A DNA stretch of 64,000 bases, from positions 52,845-116,844 of the forward strand of contig CAZNRN010000010.1 in the NCBI GenBank assembly GCA_964575605.1, read 5' to 3'. The notes beneath the pieces were generated by a model. It was not told the DNA's origin. It saw nothing but the letters and a program-made list of their open reading frames with translations, and did not search any database. This DNA is from JAPWJZ01 sp964575605 (lineage in GTDB: Bacteria; Pseudomonadota; Alphaproteobacteria; Micavibrionales; UBA2020). Below, in pieces: positions 25,901-33,807 of the stretch (the first letter of the stretch is position 1; every line of letters starts with the position of its first letter). Both the position numbers and the translations under genes were made by a program.

Positions 25901-26510
25901 CGTTGCCTGTCCCGCCCAGCCCTTTCAGGATGACCTGCAGGTTCTCGATGTTTGCGGCCATGACATAGCTGCCGCTGGAGACCTGCACAGTATCCGTGCC
26001 CTCGCCCACGGCCTCCACCAGAACGTCGCCGGTATCGGCGATGATGTAAACGTCGTTGCCGATGCCGCCGACCAGCGTGTCCTTGCCGATGCCGCCGTCC
26101 AGCGTGTCGTTGCCGTCAAGGCCGGTCAGCGTGTCGTTGCCGCCAAGGCCGCTCAGCACGTTGTTGCCGGTGTTGCCGGTAAGCTGGTTGTTGATCAGGC
26201 TGCCGATGCCGTTGATATTGGCGCCGCCCGTCAGCTGCAATATCTCGATGTCTTTCTGGATGATGTAGGAAACGCTGGAGCGTACCGTGTCGATGCCCTT
26301 GGTATCCAGGATCACGTCGCCACTGTCGGAGACGATGTAGATGTCGTTACCCTCGGCGCCGAACATCACGTCGTCGCCCGTGCCGCCGTCGATGGTGTCG
26401 TTGCCTGCAAAGGCGAAGATCAGGTCGTCGCCGCCCATGCCGTAAATTTCGTCATCGAGCGTCGTGCCGTTCAGGGCGTTGTTGCCGCCGTTGCCGTTGA
26501 TGATCGCCAT
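22917..26510 (-). CDS. RTX calcium-binding protein with type I secretion C-terminus (contains an assembly gap)
   Basis: About 1,197 residues across the ten-N gap. It begins directly with hemolysin-type nonapeptides (GGDDLIFAFAGNDTIDGG near residues 30-50). About ten long modules follow, each with a beta-rich part (for example LENLTLTGVAAVNGTGN) and a short GGxGxDxxx run. These Asp/Gly turns bind Ca2+ and fold in the extracellular medium. The last 100 residues (ISLAQGDKIDVSDV-like start, then DTIIAVDYFG and LDELQTAGILVT) match the type I secretion target domain. No catalytic domain is seen, so it is probably a structural or adhesive surface protein. No T1SS ABC transporter is in the window. 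It leads an operon with the methyltransferase gene. Confidence 0.88.
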   Translation of the reverse strand: MAIINGNGGNNALNGTTLDDEIYGMGGDDLIFAFAGNDTIDGGTGDDVMFGAEGNDIYIVSDSGDVILDTKGIDTVRSSVSYIIQKDIEILQLTGGANINGIGSLINNQLTGNTGNNVLSGLGGNDTLTGLDGNDTLDGGIGKDTLVGGIGNDVYIIADTGDVLVEAVGEGTDTVQVSSGSYVMAANIENLQVILKGLGGTGNVLNNIMIGSSGNNNLSGLGGDDTLDGAGGADRLTGGIGNDLYIVDDSRDNVTEKAGEGTDTVRASANFKLGNEIEILQLTGIGNINGTGNALNNTITGNVGNNTLDGGLGIDTLAGGDGNDTYVIDTLTDVLTENPGEGTDTIRSLLTFTLAANFENLVLTGTAAINGTGNSVANTLTGNNAANVLAGGDGNDSYVVGTGDTVVELAGEGTSDKVFSSITWTLGAELENLELTGTSAIHAFGNGLDNTLTGNKGKNTLDGGLGNDTYVADPTDIIIDAGGNDTVATNYSNNVTATLENILLLGIGAWTAAGDAGVNIXXXXDIIIDAGGNDTLETSFSMALISTLENMRLSGLGNINATGNAGDNTITGNNGNNTLDGGAGADSLVGLGGNDTYIVDTLADTLIEAAGGGNDTVMTGLTYTLGAELENLTLTGVAAVNGTGNTLGNILTGNVAANILDGGDGDDTYVIDALDTVVVDSSGNDTIVQGFASYDITARLDIENLTLTGTGVFNLTGNTGNNTLIGNSAINTLNGGLGDDTYIIGKGDVVIDSGGSDSVLVDANFTVLTDIENIVLLGTGNWKAIGDGAVNTLTGNVGANTLDGMGGADTMAGGRGNDTYVVDNIGDVYIESPGEGTDTIQSYISMLLDAEFENLKLLGTAAIDGTGNGGDNTLIGNAGDNTLDGGLGADFMSGGAGNDVFIVDDPEDRATDSGGYDIVLATATTTLGAGIENLNLQAGFSIDGTGNGTANILIGNSFSNHLSGMGGNDIIVGGDGDDSLDGGDGADIMTGGDGSDTYVVNTAGDQVLENAGEGVQDGVYSYISYTIPINIEGLQLVGEEEINATGSNNGELLAGNGERNTLDGLGGNDYLSGQGGDDLLKGGLGDDYLTGGTGVDTLDGGNGADTYAVERVSLAYGPDIGRGFSLAQGDKIDVSDVIQSFGVLEDYISIQELNGDTIIAVDYFGTRNYTEALLLDGFTGLAIFTLDELQTAGILVT
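24939..24948. other. Assembly gap (10 N) inside the RTX gene
   Basis: The 32 bases just before the gap (24907-24938) recur exactly at 25054-25085, so the assembler stopped in a repeat. The true number of RTX modules may be larger than shown. Confidence 0.9.
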
Positions 26511-26611
26511 GCCAAAAACCCCTTCGCTACAACCAATGCCCCGACGTTAATACTAGGGTATTGGCCGCACAAACGGGTAGCAAGTTTTTGATTACATAAG
26601 CCGCAGGGGGC

Positions 26612-27388
26612 TTACTTGAACTTCACGTTCAGGCGGACGCCGAAGGACAGGTCGCGGTCCTCGTCCGGTGCGTAATCCGGGTTCACGGTGTAACGGATGC
26701 CGGGGGCGATCGTCACGTTTTCGGAAATTTTGTCGCGGTAGCCCAGTTCGATGCGGCTTTCCATACCGCCGTCACCCGGCAACAGGCCGAGCGAGTTGCC
26801 GCGGCTGCCCGAGAGCGCAACGACGAACTGGCCTTCGGGACGGTCTTTCACGAAGCCGTTCAGGGCGAAGCCAGTGCTCCAGCCATTGGCACCTTCGGCG
26901 AGGTCGCCGGCGGATTTGCCGACGCGCGCAAAACCGGTCACGCTCTTGTCGCCTTCTTCATAAAGTTTTTGTTCAGCCAGGACATACATCCCGTTGACAC
27001 GCTTGGCGCCGAAGGGGATGAACTGGTCTTTTTCCTTGTACTGGAAACCGCCGATGCCGAGGCGGCTGTTCTTGTTGGCATAGCCCACTTCGGCGATGCC
27101 CATCGTGCCGTCTTCGATGTCTTTGGGGCGCGGCAGGAATGAATTCTGTTTCGGGTCTTCGACGATTGCGGCCTGCACGAAGGTGCTTTGATCATAATTG
27201 ATGACCATCGGCGGCTGATCCATGCCCGAAGGGTTCATGGAAAGGACAAAGGGCGTGCGGAGCGGCTGGTGTTCGGTTGCGGCGGGAGGTTGTTTCTGTT
27301 CCTCGAAGGCCATCGCCGGAAGGGCGAAGCAAAGCGTCGAAACCGACAAGCTCAAGAACAAAACGGAACCAAAAACAGACTTGCGCAT
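26612..27388 (-). CDS. Outer-membrane beta-barrel candidate (OprB-like C-terminus)
   Basis: 258 residues with a Sec signal peptide (MRKSVFGSVLFLSLSVSTLCFALPAMA). The mature part alternates short strands (GIAEVGYANKNSRLGIGGFQY, MYVLAEQKLYEEGD, VTGFARVGKSAG, FALNGFVKDRPEGQFVVAL, RIELGYRDKISENVTIAPG) and ends LSFGVRLNVKFK with a terminal aromatic/Lys strand, the pattern of outer-membrane barrels and the end of OprB carbohydrate porins. It is shorter than complete OprB. I start at the ATG at 27388, where AAGGA lies seven bases upstream, not at 27409. Substrate unknown. Confidence 0.65.
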   Translation of the reverse strand: MRKSVFGSVLFLSLSVSTLCFALPAMAFEEQKQPPAATEHQPLRTPFVLSMNPSGMDQPPMVINYDQSTFVQAAIVEDPKQNSFLPRPKDIEDGTMGIAEVGYANKNSRLGIGGFQYKEKDQFIPFGAKRVNGMYVLAEQKLYEEGDKSVTGFARVGKSAGDLAEGANGWSTGFALNGFVKDRPEGQFVVALSGSRGNSLGLLPGDGGMESRIELGYRDKISENVTIAPGIRYTVNPDYAPDEDRDLSFGVRLNVKFK

Positions 27389-27508
27389 ACCATATTCCTT
27401 ATAAAACAACGCTTAATCGCTCCCCTATCTCGTTGTTATACAAGGAATTGATTAAGAACTGGTTTACCAGATAATCCAAACGCCGGACCGGGCGAAAAAT
27501 TCCAAATG

Positions 27509-27530
27509 AAAAAAGCCCCTTACGGGGCTT
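27509..27530 (-). terminator. Rho-independent terminator of yqgE
   Basis: Stem AAGCCCC/GGGGCTT with TTAC loop, followed on the minus strand by TTTTTT, 23 bp after the yqgE stop codon. Confidence 0.8.
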
Positions 27531-27552
27531 CTTTGCATTTATGCCTTATTTT

Positions 27553-28092
27553 TCAGGGCTTGGGTATGCGCGGTTTTTTCGCGTTTTGCTGCGGCGCGGG
27601 ATTCGCCTTTTCGGGGCTTTCGAACGTGGTTTGTTTCAGTGCGTATTTCCAGCGCACTTCGCCATCGGTATCAAGCACTTGGGCAAGCGGCATGGCGGTT
27701 TTGCCAAAAACGCCCTGCTTTACACTTTCTTCCAGCTCGCCCGCCTCCCATTCCATGTGCCCCATGACCAGAAGCGTCTTTTGTGGAATACCATCAAGCA
27801 GTTCAAGCCCTTCTTCATCCGCCGTCAGAGGTTTTATGCTATAGCCGCTGTCGCCCAGCTCGAGCGCCGGCGTTTCGCTGTCGGGGTTGGTCGGGTGTAA
27901 ATACAGCACCGGCGGCACCTGGAAGGGCCCGCCGACGTTGATTTTGCCATCCATCATCAAGGGGCCGGCGAGGTTGACGGCGATCGTGCCCTCCTCGCTA
28001 TGCTTCAGAACCAGCATCACCGACTGGCGGAAATCAGCCACGCCGTCCAATACCTTGTTGGCCACGAGAATGGTGCCCGGCTTGATGTCCAT
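27553..28092 (-). CDS. yqgE: YqgE/AlgH family protein
   Basis: 179 residues of the UPF0301 YqgE/AlgH family. Blocks: PGTILVANKVLDGVADFRQSV, VMLVLKHSEEGTIAVNLAGP, VGGPFQVPPVLYLHP, LLVMGHMEWEAGELEESV. The C-terminal 25 residues are a Pro/Lys/Gln tail not typical of the family. Its biochemical role is not established; AlgH was linked to alginate regulation in Pseudomonas. A terminator follows. Confidence 0.88.
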   Translation of the reverse strand: MDIKPGTILVANKVLDGVADFRQSVMLVLKHSEEGTIAVNLAGPLMMDGKINVGGPFQVPPVLYLHPTNPDSETPALELGDSGYSIKPLTADEEGLELLDGIPQKTLLVMGHMEWEAGELEESVKQGVFGKTAMPLAQVLDTDGEVRWKYALKQTTFESPEKANPAPQQNAKKPRIPKP

Positions 28093-28224
28093 AAGAATGC
28101 CTCCTGTTGGGAGGCTCTTTGTAGCAGGAGGTTTATATTATGTCAACAATGCCAAGGGCTTGGAAAAACGCCCCACGCGACCCCATCTCAATCCTTAAGG
28201 CACAAACAAAAACGGGGTTAAACC

Positions 28225-28431
28225 ATGCGCACCATCGCCAAAACCGCGACCTATAGCGTCATGCACATGACGGTCGCCTTTACCGTCGCCTATATCATGA
28301 CCGGCCGCTGGGACGTCGCCCTTGGCATCTCCCTGATCGAGCCGGGAGTGCAGACCTTTACCTTTTACTTCCACGAACGCGCCTGGGACCGCTTCTGCCC
28401 CGTACGCGTACCCGTCAAAGCGCGCCATTAG
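28225..28431 (+). CDS. DUF2061 membrane protein
   Basis: 68 residues. Family blocks: RTIAKTATYSVMHMTVAFTVAYIMTG (helix 1 from about residue 9) and WDVALGISLIEPGVQTFTFYFHERAWDR (helix 2), the full DUF2061 layout. Small two-helix membrane protein, function unknown. Divergent from yqgE. Confidence 0.88.
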   Translation: MRTIAKTATYSVMHMTVAFTVAYIMTGRWDVALGISLIEPGVQTFTFYFHERAWDRFCPVRVPVKARH

Positions 28432-28555
28432 AACCGCATAAGCGCCGCATCAGGAACGGTAAAACGGGGGGTGGTGCCAATCGATCGATTTAATCTGCCC
28501 CAGCCTGTGAAAAGCGCTACTATCGTGATACCCCCCGATAGAAAGCGTGTAGTCC

Positions 28556-30775
28556 ATGGACAAACTCAGGCAGAATTTAAACATCTACAAAATACCGATG
28601 GCAATCGCTGCGGGCCAAACGATTTTATTTGCCCTCTTTATGTGGCTGCAATGGTACGGAAGGACGTCTCGAGAGTTCGGGATACTGGCAATATTTCCGC
28701 TGGGGTTATTTTTCCTTACCTCCGTTGCAACTATTAAACTCCTTTATATTCCGCGACTTGAGAACTGGGACTTCTCGAAGAGGTTAAAAACATTCGGGCT
28801 GTGTGTATTGGGAAGCTTCATAATTCTTGTGGCCATGAAGCTGGTGCCCACGCTTTTGCTGCTGCTTTCTAATCCGGCGCGGATTTTGAATTCATTGAGC
28901 ATGATGTTCAGCCCCCTTGCGTTTCTGTCGATGGTACCGGTCGTTATACTACAATATGTGAGTCTTGCTTTCCTGAAAAAGCATTACCGGCGGGCCCATG
29001 CCGAAAGTATAAATCCGACCACCACTATCCAGGAAAAAGACGATAACGGTTTTCCCATTTTCAGCACAGAAGAATACATTGTCCCGGGCCCTATGAAATG
29101 GCACGAGCCTCTGACCGTTAAGTTTGCACTCTTGGTGTTGTTCATTACGCTGCTGCAATTTGTGCCTATAGTCAATTTCATCGTCATCATGTTCGGCATG
29201 GCTTTGTTGGGGCCTTATATCTGGGGGCTTCTTCCGCATCTAATTACCGTGGGTCTCGTGGCAGATGTGATTACGAAACGTTTTTCGCGTGCGGTGTTGA
29301 TACTGCCGGTCCTCGGCTACTGCGGATATTACGCCGCTTATGCATTCGAGTACGCGGCCATCCAGTCAGCAGAGGCGAAGTTACGCGAGCGCAATCCCGC
29401 ACGCATTATGACTCTGGACAGCCGAACACACGCCATCGCTATGCAAGGCGCCGAATATCTTGCCAGCACACTCAAGACGCCTGTGGTTTACGAACCAAAT
29501 TCGAATTTTCCAGAGGGCTTCTTCGCTTACCGCCTGGTCTCACCTGAACTTTGCAATAAATTTCGAAGCCTGAAGCTAAAGTGGAACGATGGGTACAACC
29601 CCCGTTTCCCCCAAAAGGGAAAAACCCTGGGCCTACAGCTGAAACAATGCCGCATTCGACGCCCGGAGGCCCCTGCAAAGCAGCTGGTACATGTAATGCA
29701 GGCCTCAAGTGCCGAGAACCTTTCCGGCGTTTCGCTTTCTAAAACGACATACAGTTTCAAGCAGGGAGAAAAAACACTTGGCACTTTCGAACAGGCCTCG
29801 GTCGAACGTTTGCCAATTTTTCCTTTCTTCTTTTTCGGCTATTTTCCGAAGCTGCCTGAAGCGAGGGATGGCGGATTGTTCGCAAAATTTTACAGGCATC
29901 GGATAGAACTCGATACCTTCGCCGATGCTCTCGACAGGGAAAAATACGGGACCCCTATCGCCGCCATGCTTGGCATAGAAAAATATCAGGAAGGAGATTT
30001 CGCAACTTTCACGGATTATCCTGAGAATAAGGCGCTTATCGAGCGCCTGCTTGAGACAAAGGAAAAATCACCCGAAGAGTTTTATAGGCTGCAATTCGAG
30101 CACGTAGACCTGCGCAGCATGGGCTTGCACGGCGAAACTCCGCTCATGAAAACAGTCAGCGAAGGAAACCTACCCGCGATGCGCGTGTTAATTGACATGG
30201 GCGCAGATGTAAATGCTGCAGACCGCAGCGGAAATACCGCGTTAATGAGAGTTAAAGAAGGTAATCCCGATATCATCAAATTGCTGATTGAGAAAGGCGC
30301 GAATGTGAGCGCCATGACCGTAGAGGGTCGGACGCCGCTGATTGCTGCAGCTTCATCCGGTAACGTCGAAGCCGCCCGGCTGCTGCTGAATGCCGGCGCC
30401 GCGGTCAACCAACACATCGAAGATAAACTTTCAGGCGGCGTTAATGCTTCGCCGCTCATCGCTGCGAGCTTTTACGGCAATAAAGATATGGCACAATTTT
30501 TACTCGACAACGGAGCTGATATGAGTTTGACCACAAGCTCGAAATGGACAGCGCTTCATATGGCCGTCAACAGAGGCCATGCCGACATCGTTCGCTTATT
30601 GCTTGATCGCGGTATCGACACAACAGCAAAAGACAGAAACGGAAAAACTGCACTTCAAGCTTCACAAGATGGTCAATACAGGCACGCCGACATCAGACAG
30701 ATGTTGGAAGAACGTGCCGCAGGAAATTCGGCATCCCCGCCTGTGCCACTGCCCGCAAATGGTCAGGCACCCTAG
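28556..30775 (+). CDS. Polytopic membrane protein with C-terminal ankyrin repeats
   Basis: 739 residues. The first 270 residues hold about seven membrane helices (MAIAAGQTILFALFMWLQWY, FGILAIFPLGLFFLTSVA, LCVLGSFIILVAMKLVP, FSPLAFLSMVPVVILQY, FALLVLFITLLQFVPIV, and others). A soluble region of unknown type follows (270-510). The C-terminus has five ankyrin units: GETPLMKTVSEGNLPAMRVLIDMGADVN (near 525), SGNTALMRVKEGNPDIIKLL, GRTPLIAAASSGNVEAARLLL, ASPLIAASFYGNKDMAQFLL and WTALHMAVNRGHADIVRLLL. Codon use is visibly less GC-rich than the flanking genes, which may indicate transfer. No family name for the fusion. Confidence 0.72.
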   Translation: MDKLRQNLNIYKIPMAIAAGQTILFALFMWLQWYGRTSREFGILAIFPLGLFFLTSVATIKLLYIPRLENWDFSKRLKTFGLCVLGSFIILVAMKLVPTLLLLLSNPARILNSLSMMFSPLAFLSMVPVVILQYVSLAFLKKHYRRAHAESINPTTTIQEKDDNGFPIFSTEEYIVPGPMKWHEPLTVKFALLVLFITLLQFVPIVNFIVIMFGMALLGPYIWGLLPHLITVGLVADVITKRFSRAVLILPVLGYCGYYAAYAFEYAAIQSAEAKLRERNPARIMTLDSRTHAIAMQGAEYLASTLKTPVVYEPNSNFPEGFFAYRLVSPELCNKFRSLKLKWNDGYNPRFPQKGKTLGLQLKQCRIRRPEAPAKQLVHVMQASSAENLSGVSLSKTTYSFKQGEKTLGTFEQASVERLPIFPFFFFGYFPKLPEARDGGLFAKFYRHRIELDTFADALDREKYGTPIAAMLGIEKYQEGDFATFTDYPENKALIERLLETKEKSPEEFYRLQFEHVDLRSMGLHGETPLMKTVSEGNLPAMRVLIDMGADVNAADRSGNTALMRVKEGNPDIIKLLIEKGANVSAMTVEGRTPLIAAASSGNVEAARLLLNAGAAVNQHIEDKLSGGVNASPLIAASFYGNKDMAQFLLDNGADMSLTTSSKWTALHMAVNRGHADIVRLLLDRGIDTTAKDRNGKTALQASQDGQYRHADIRQMLEERAAGNSASPPVPLPANGQAP

Positions 30776-30805
30776 GCTTTCGATTTCCCTTTAATCATCC
30801 TTTTT

Positions 30806-31714
30806 TTAGACGGCGTTTGCTGCGCCTTTATGAGACCACTTCGCTGGCGGTTTGGCTTCGATGCCGCCGACGTAGTCGGAGACGCGTTTCATCTGTGCCT
30901 TGTTGTTGAAATCGAGCTCGCCTTCCCAATAGGTGCCGGCCAGCAGCAGGCGGCCGATGGGCTGGGGTTTGTTGTCTTTCACATCGTCGCTGTCGACGAG
31001 GGGCTGGAGTTTTTCTTCGAGCTTCTGCGCCTGCCTGTCGTCGTTGGCGGCGGCCGCGAAGACGTCGCGCAGCCTTTTGCCCAAGTCGATGCGGCTGTCG
31101 GCGAGTTTCCAGACGGCTTTCGCGTCCTTGAATTTCAGGATTTCGGCCATGCGGGCTTTTTCGCCGGCGTCGAGCAGCGGCTCGATCTTCTTGTAGCGGC
31201 TGCGCACGTCGTTGCGCAGTTCGCGGAAATCGTCCTTATGTTCGCCCTTGTCGTAGGGCAGAAAGCCGAGGCGCGCCCAGGTATAGCCGCCCGCGTTCAG
31301 GCCCGCGTTCATTTCCAGTTTCTCGCAGCCGCTGGCGATGAAGAATTCGATCTGGTTGCGCATGATCTTGCGCCCGATGCCATGGCCGGTCCGGTCGAGC
31401 TTCATATAACCCGAATGCGCGGTTTTGCTGGAGAGGTCGAAATCCTTGGTAACTTGGTCGATATAGCCGCCCTTTAATTCCAGCGAACCGTGGCCGTCGC
31501 TGTCCATGTCGAGCTCGACCTTCGTGCCGCGCGGCAGGCCGCGGCGCAGCATGCGCTCGGCCTTTTCCTTCGGCATCGGCATATGTTCCTGCCAGCGCCG
31601 CTTTTCGAAATCGAAAACATCCGACACCCATTTGGTGAAACGGCGGAGTTTATTCCTGATAAAACCGAAAGCATCCGAGATGAAGTTTGATTTTTCGCGT
31701 TCTGTCTGCGGCAT
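30806..31714 (-). CDS. Hypothetical protein with GNAT-like core
   Basis: 302 residues, soluble. After a basic, helical first 60 residues (LRRFTKWVSDVFDFEKRRW), the segment LDRTGHGIGRKIMRNQIEFF looks like the acetyl-CoA-binding turn (G-x-G-x-G/R) and is followed by LEMNAGLNAGGYTWARLGFLPY, similar to the last strands of an N-acyltransferase. The C-terminal 130 residues are helical and charged, with no match. The fold call is tentative. Neighbouring minus-strand genes (EEP and phospholipase D) start 150 bp upstream of its ATG, so it is probably expressed on its own. Confidence 0.55.
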   Translation of the reverse strand: MPQTEREKSNFISDAFGFIRNKLRRFTKWVSDVFDFEKRRWQEHMPMPKEKAERMLRRGLPRGTKVELDMDSDGHGSLELKGGYIDQVTKDFDLSSKTAHSGYMKLDRTGHGIGRKIMRNQIEFFIASGCEKLEMNAGLNAGGYTWARLGFLPYDKGEHKDDFRELRNDVRSRYKKIEPLLDAGEKARMAEILKFKDAKAVWKLADSRIDLGKRLRDVFAAAANDDRQAQKLEEKLQPLVDSDDVKDNKPQPIGRLLLAGTYWEGELDFNNKAQMKRVSDYVGGIEAKPPAKWSHKGAANAV

Positions 31715-31865
31715 CAGGGGTGAGCTGCTCTGCCTCCCTTGTGAAACCGGGAAACTGCTCGTAAAACCGCTCTGTTAAAGACGTATTTCATTGATAATTA
31801 TTTGTAATATGGAACGCGTTTTCGGGCAAATTGAATTTAATAAAAGCCTGTAATAGCTGGTGAAT

Positions 31866-32618
31866 CTAGTTCACTTCCGCCAGTAACGCCGCGTGGTCGG
31901 AAAACGGCTGCTGGATGATTTTCAGGCTCATGCGGTCGACGAGGCTTTTGGAAACGATGCAGAGGTCGAGCGTGCGGTAATAGGTGTGGAGCATGAAGGT
32001 GGGATCGGTTTCCTTGTTCAGCACCTGCAAATCGGTGCCGTCGATCAGCGGCTTCAATTCGCCAAAGCCGTTCATGATGTTGAAATCGGCCATGATGATG
32101 ACAGGGCCGGTTTCTTCCTGCACGATTTTGCGCATCTCGGCCAGCTGGAAATGGCGCGTTTTGGCAGAAAGCGAGAAGTGCGTGAAGTAGAGCGTGATGC
32201 CCGCCGGCAGCTCGACCTGGTGGATAAGGCGTTTAGAGCCGAGGCTGAAATAGAGGTGCTTGAAATCGACAGCGCCCTGCGACATGAAGGCGGAGGAGCG
32301 CCCGCGGAACATGGGGATTTTGCCCATCCAGCTGTTGGGGCCGTATTTGTCGGCGAAGTCGAAATGCTTGTACACGCCGTCGACGAGGAAATCGAGCTGG
32401 TTGAAGCCGCCGGAATGGTGCGAGCCCTGGTCGAGCTCGACGAAGCAGCAGAGGTCCGGCTTTTCGTTATCGATGATGCCCTTCAGCTGCTGAAGTACTT
32501 CCTGCTGGAGGGGCACACTGCAATACAGGTGCCGGTTGGCGCGGCAGACATGCTGCCAGAGCGAGCCATCGATGCCCCGCGCGTAGCCGATATTGCTGAA
32601 AAACACCTTGTAGCCCAT
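31866..32618 (-). CDS. Endonuclease/exonuclease/phosphatase family protein
   Basis: 250 residues of the EEP superfamily (metal-dependent phosphodiesterases; substrates range from DNA to phospholipids and inositol phosphates). Visible motifs: KVFFSNIGYARG, PDLCCFVELDQG (metal-binding Glu), MADFNIMNG (D-x-N) and the terminal FSDHAALLAE (catalytic His). I prefer the ATG at 32618 with GGAG eight bases upstream over a GTG at 32627. It follows the phospholipase D gene by 15 bp and the two are surely co-transcribed, a pairing that suggests a membrane-lipid job. Confidence 0.82.
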   Translation of the reverse strand: MGYKVFFSNIGYARGIDGSLWQHVCRANRHLYCSVPLQQEVLQQLKGIIDNEKPDLCCFVELDQGSHHSGGFNQLDFLVDGVYKHFDFADKYGPNSWMGKIPMFRGRSSAFMSQGAVDFKHLYFSLGSKRLIHQVELPAGITLYFTHFSLSAKTRHFQLAEMRKIVQEETGPVIIMADFNIMNGFGELKPLIDGTDLQVLNKETDPTFMLHTYYRTLDLCIVSKSLVDRMSLKIIQQPFSDHAALLAEVN

Positions 32619-32633
32619 CACAGCCACTCCGCA

Positions 32634-33704
32634 TCACAAAATCTCGCGGGCGTACCAGCCGATGCGCCCTGCCAGTTTATAAAGATAGGGTATTTCACGC
32701 CAATAGGCAAAGTCGACGCGGCGCGAGGCCTGCACGTATTCCTCGCTTTTATCCCAGAGTGTTTCGATGTCCTGCCGCTCGCGCAGCACGAAACTGGCCT
32801 CGCGGTTGCGGGTGAGGCTCAAATAATCCATGTTCACGCTGCCGATCAGCGCCCAGTCGTGGTCGACCAGTACGTATTTGGCGTGCAGCACGGCGTCTTC
32901 GAAGAGGTAGAGGTTGAGGCCCTTTTGCAGCAGGCGCGGGATATAGATGCGCGCGACGGCATCGGCCACGGGCACGTCGGTCTTGTCGCTTTTTAAAATG
33001 TCGACGCGCACGCCGCGCGCCTTTGCCTTTTCCAGCGCCTTGCGCAGGCGGCGCGGCGGCATGAAGTACGGCGTGACGATGCGGATATGTTTTTTGGCGC
33101 CCTTGATGCGGCGGATGATTTCGTTATAGGCGAAGCTGGCGCCGAAATGCGGCTCCGACACGAAATACTGCAGGTCTTTTTCCCCTTGCGGCTGGTGCGG
33201 CCGGCCGGCGCCGTTGCAGATGCTGTCCCAGAGGCGGTTTTGTTCCGCCACCACGGCCTCGACCGGTTTGCCGGTAAACCGCACGTGCATTTCGTGCCAG
33301 TCCTTCATCACGCCGCGGATGCAGGCGCTGCCGGTATGCGCGATTTTTTCATCCACCACCAGCGTCTTCACATGCGTGCGTGGCAGCAGGCGCAGTGGCG
33401 CGAGCAGGCGTTTCCACCTGACGCGATGATAAAAATGCACGATGCCGCCCGCCTTGCGGATTTCCTCGACCGGCGCCTTATCGAGCAGGATGGAGCCGAC
33501 GCCATCCAGCACGATGCGCACCTTCACCCCTGCCCGCGCCTTGTCGGCGAAGAGTTTCAGGAAGCGGTTGCCGGCCTCGTCGTTCAGGAAGATGTATTGC
33601 TCCATGTCGATCGATTTTTCCGCGGCTGCGCAGTCGCGGTACATCGCTTCCCATACGTCCCTGGTGCGGAAGATGAATTGCAATTCGCCTGTGCCGTCAG
33701 CCAT
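32634..33704 (-). CDS. Phospholipase D-like / cardiolipin synthase-type protein
   Basis: 356 residues with two HKD motifs: HVKTLVVDEKIAHTGSA near residue 126 and LHAKYVLVDHDWALIGSVN near 279, the catalytic pair of the PLD superfamily. No membrane helix at the N-terminus, as in ClsB-type cardiolipin synthases, which join phosphatidylglycerol with another phospholipid. The assignment among PLD functions (synthase, lipase or nuclease) is not certain. It is the first gene of a unit with the EEP protein. Confidence 0.82.
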   Translation of the reverse strand: MADGTGELQFIFRTRDVWEAMYRDCAAAEKSIDMEQYIFLNDEAGNRFLKLFADKARAGVKVRIVLDGVGSILLDKAPVEEIRKAGGIVHFYHRVRWKRLLAPLRLLPRTHVKTLVVDEKIAHTGSACIRGVMKDWHEMHVRFTGKPVEAVVAEQNRLWDSICNGAGRPHQPQGEKDLQYFVSEPHFGASFAYNEIIRRIKGAKKHIRIVTPYFMPPRRLRKALEKAKARGVRVDILKSDKTDVPVADAVARIYIPRLLQKGLNLYLFEDAVLHAKYVLVDHDWALIGSVNMDYLSLTRNREASFVLRERQDIETLWDKSEEYVQASRRVDFAYWREIPYLYKLAGRIGWYAREIL

Positions 33705-33781
33705 GATTTCTCCTTGCGGGGAATAACCCTTGACGTACTAATGCGCGAACAGGGAAATCGGCCGAACAGGCGTTCAGGGAC

Positions 33782-33807
33782 AAAAAAAACCCTTGAAATT
33801 CAAGGGT
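33782..33807 (-). terminator. Rho-independent terminator of the 33807 ankyrin gene
   Basis: Stem ACCCTTG/CAAGGGT around AAATT with eight U on the minus strand (33789-33782). The stem begins within the stop codon region of the gene. Confidence 0.8.

Noticed and set aside
22917..26510. Repeats that could be mistaken for a CRISPR or tandem DNA repeat array
   Set aside because: They are coding RTX repeats with three-base periodicity and varied synonymous codons inside one open frame.
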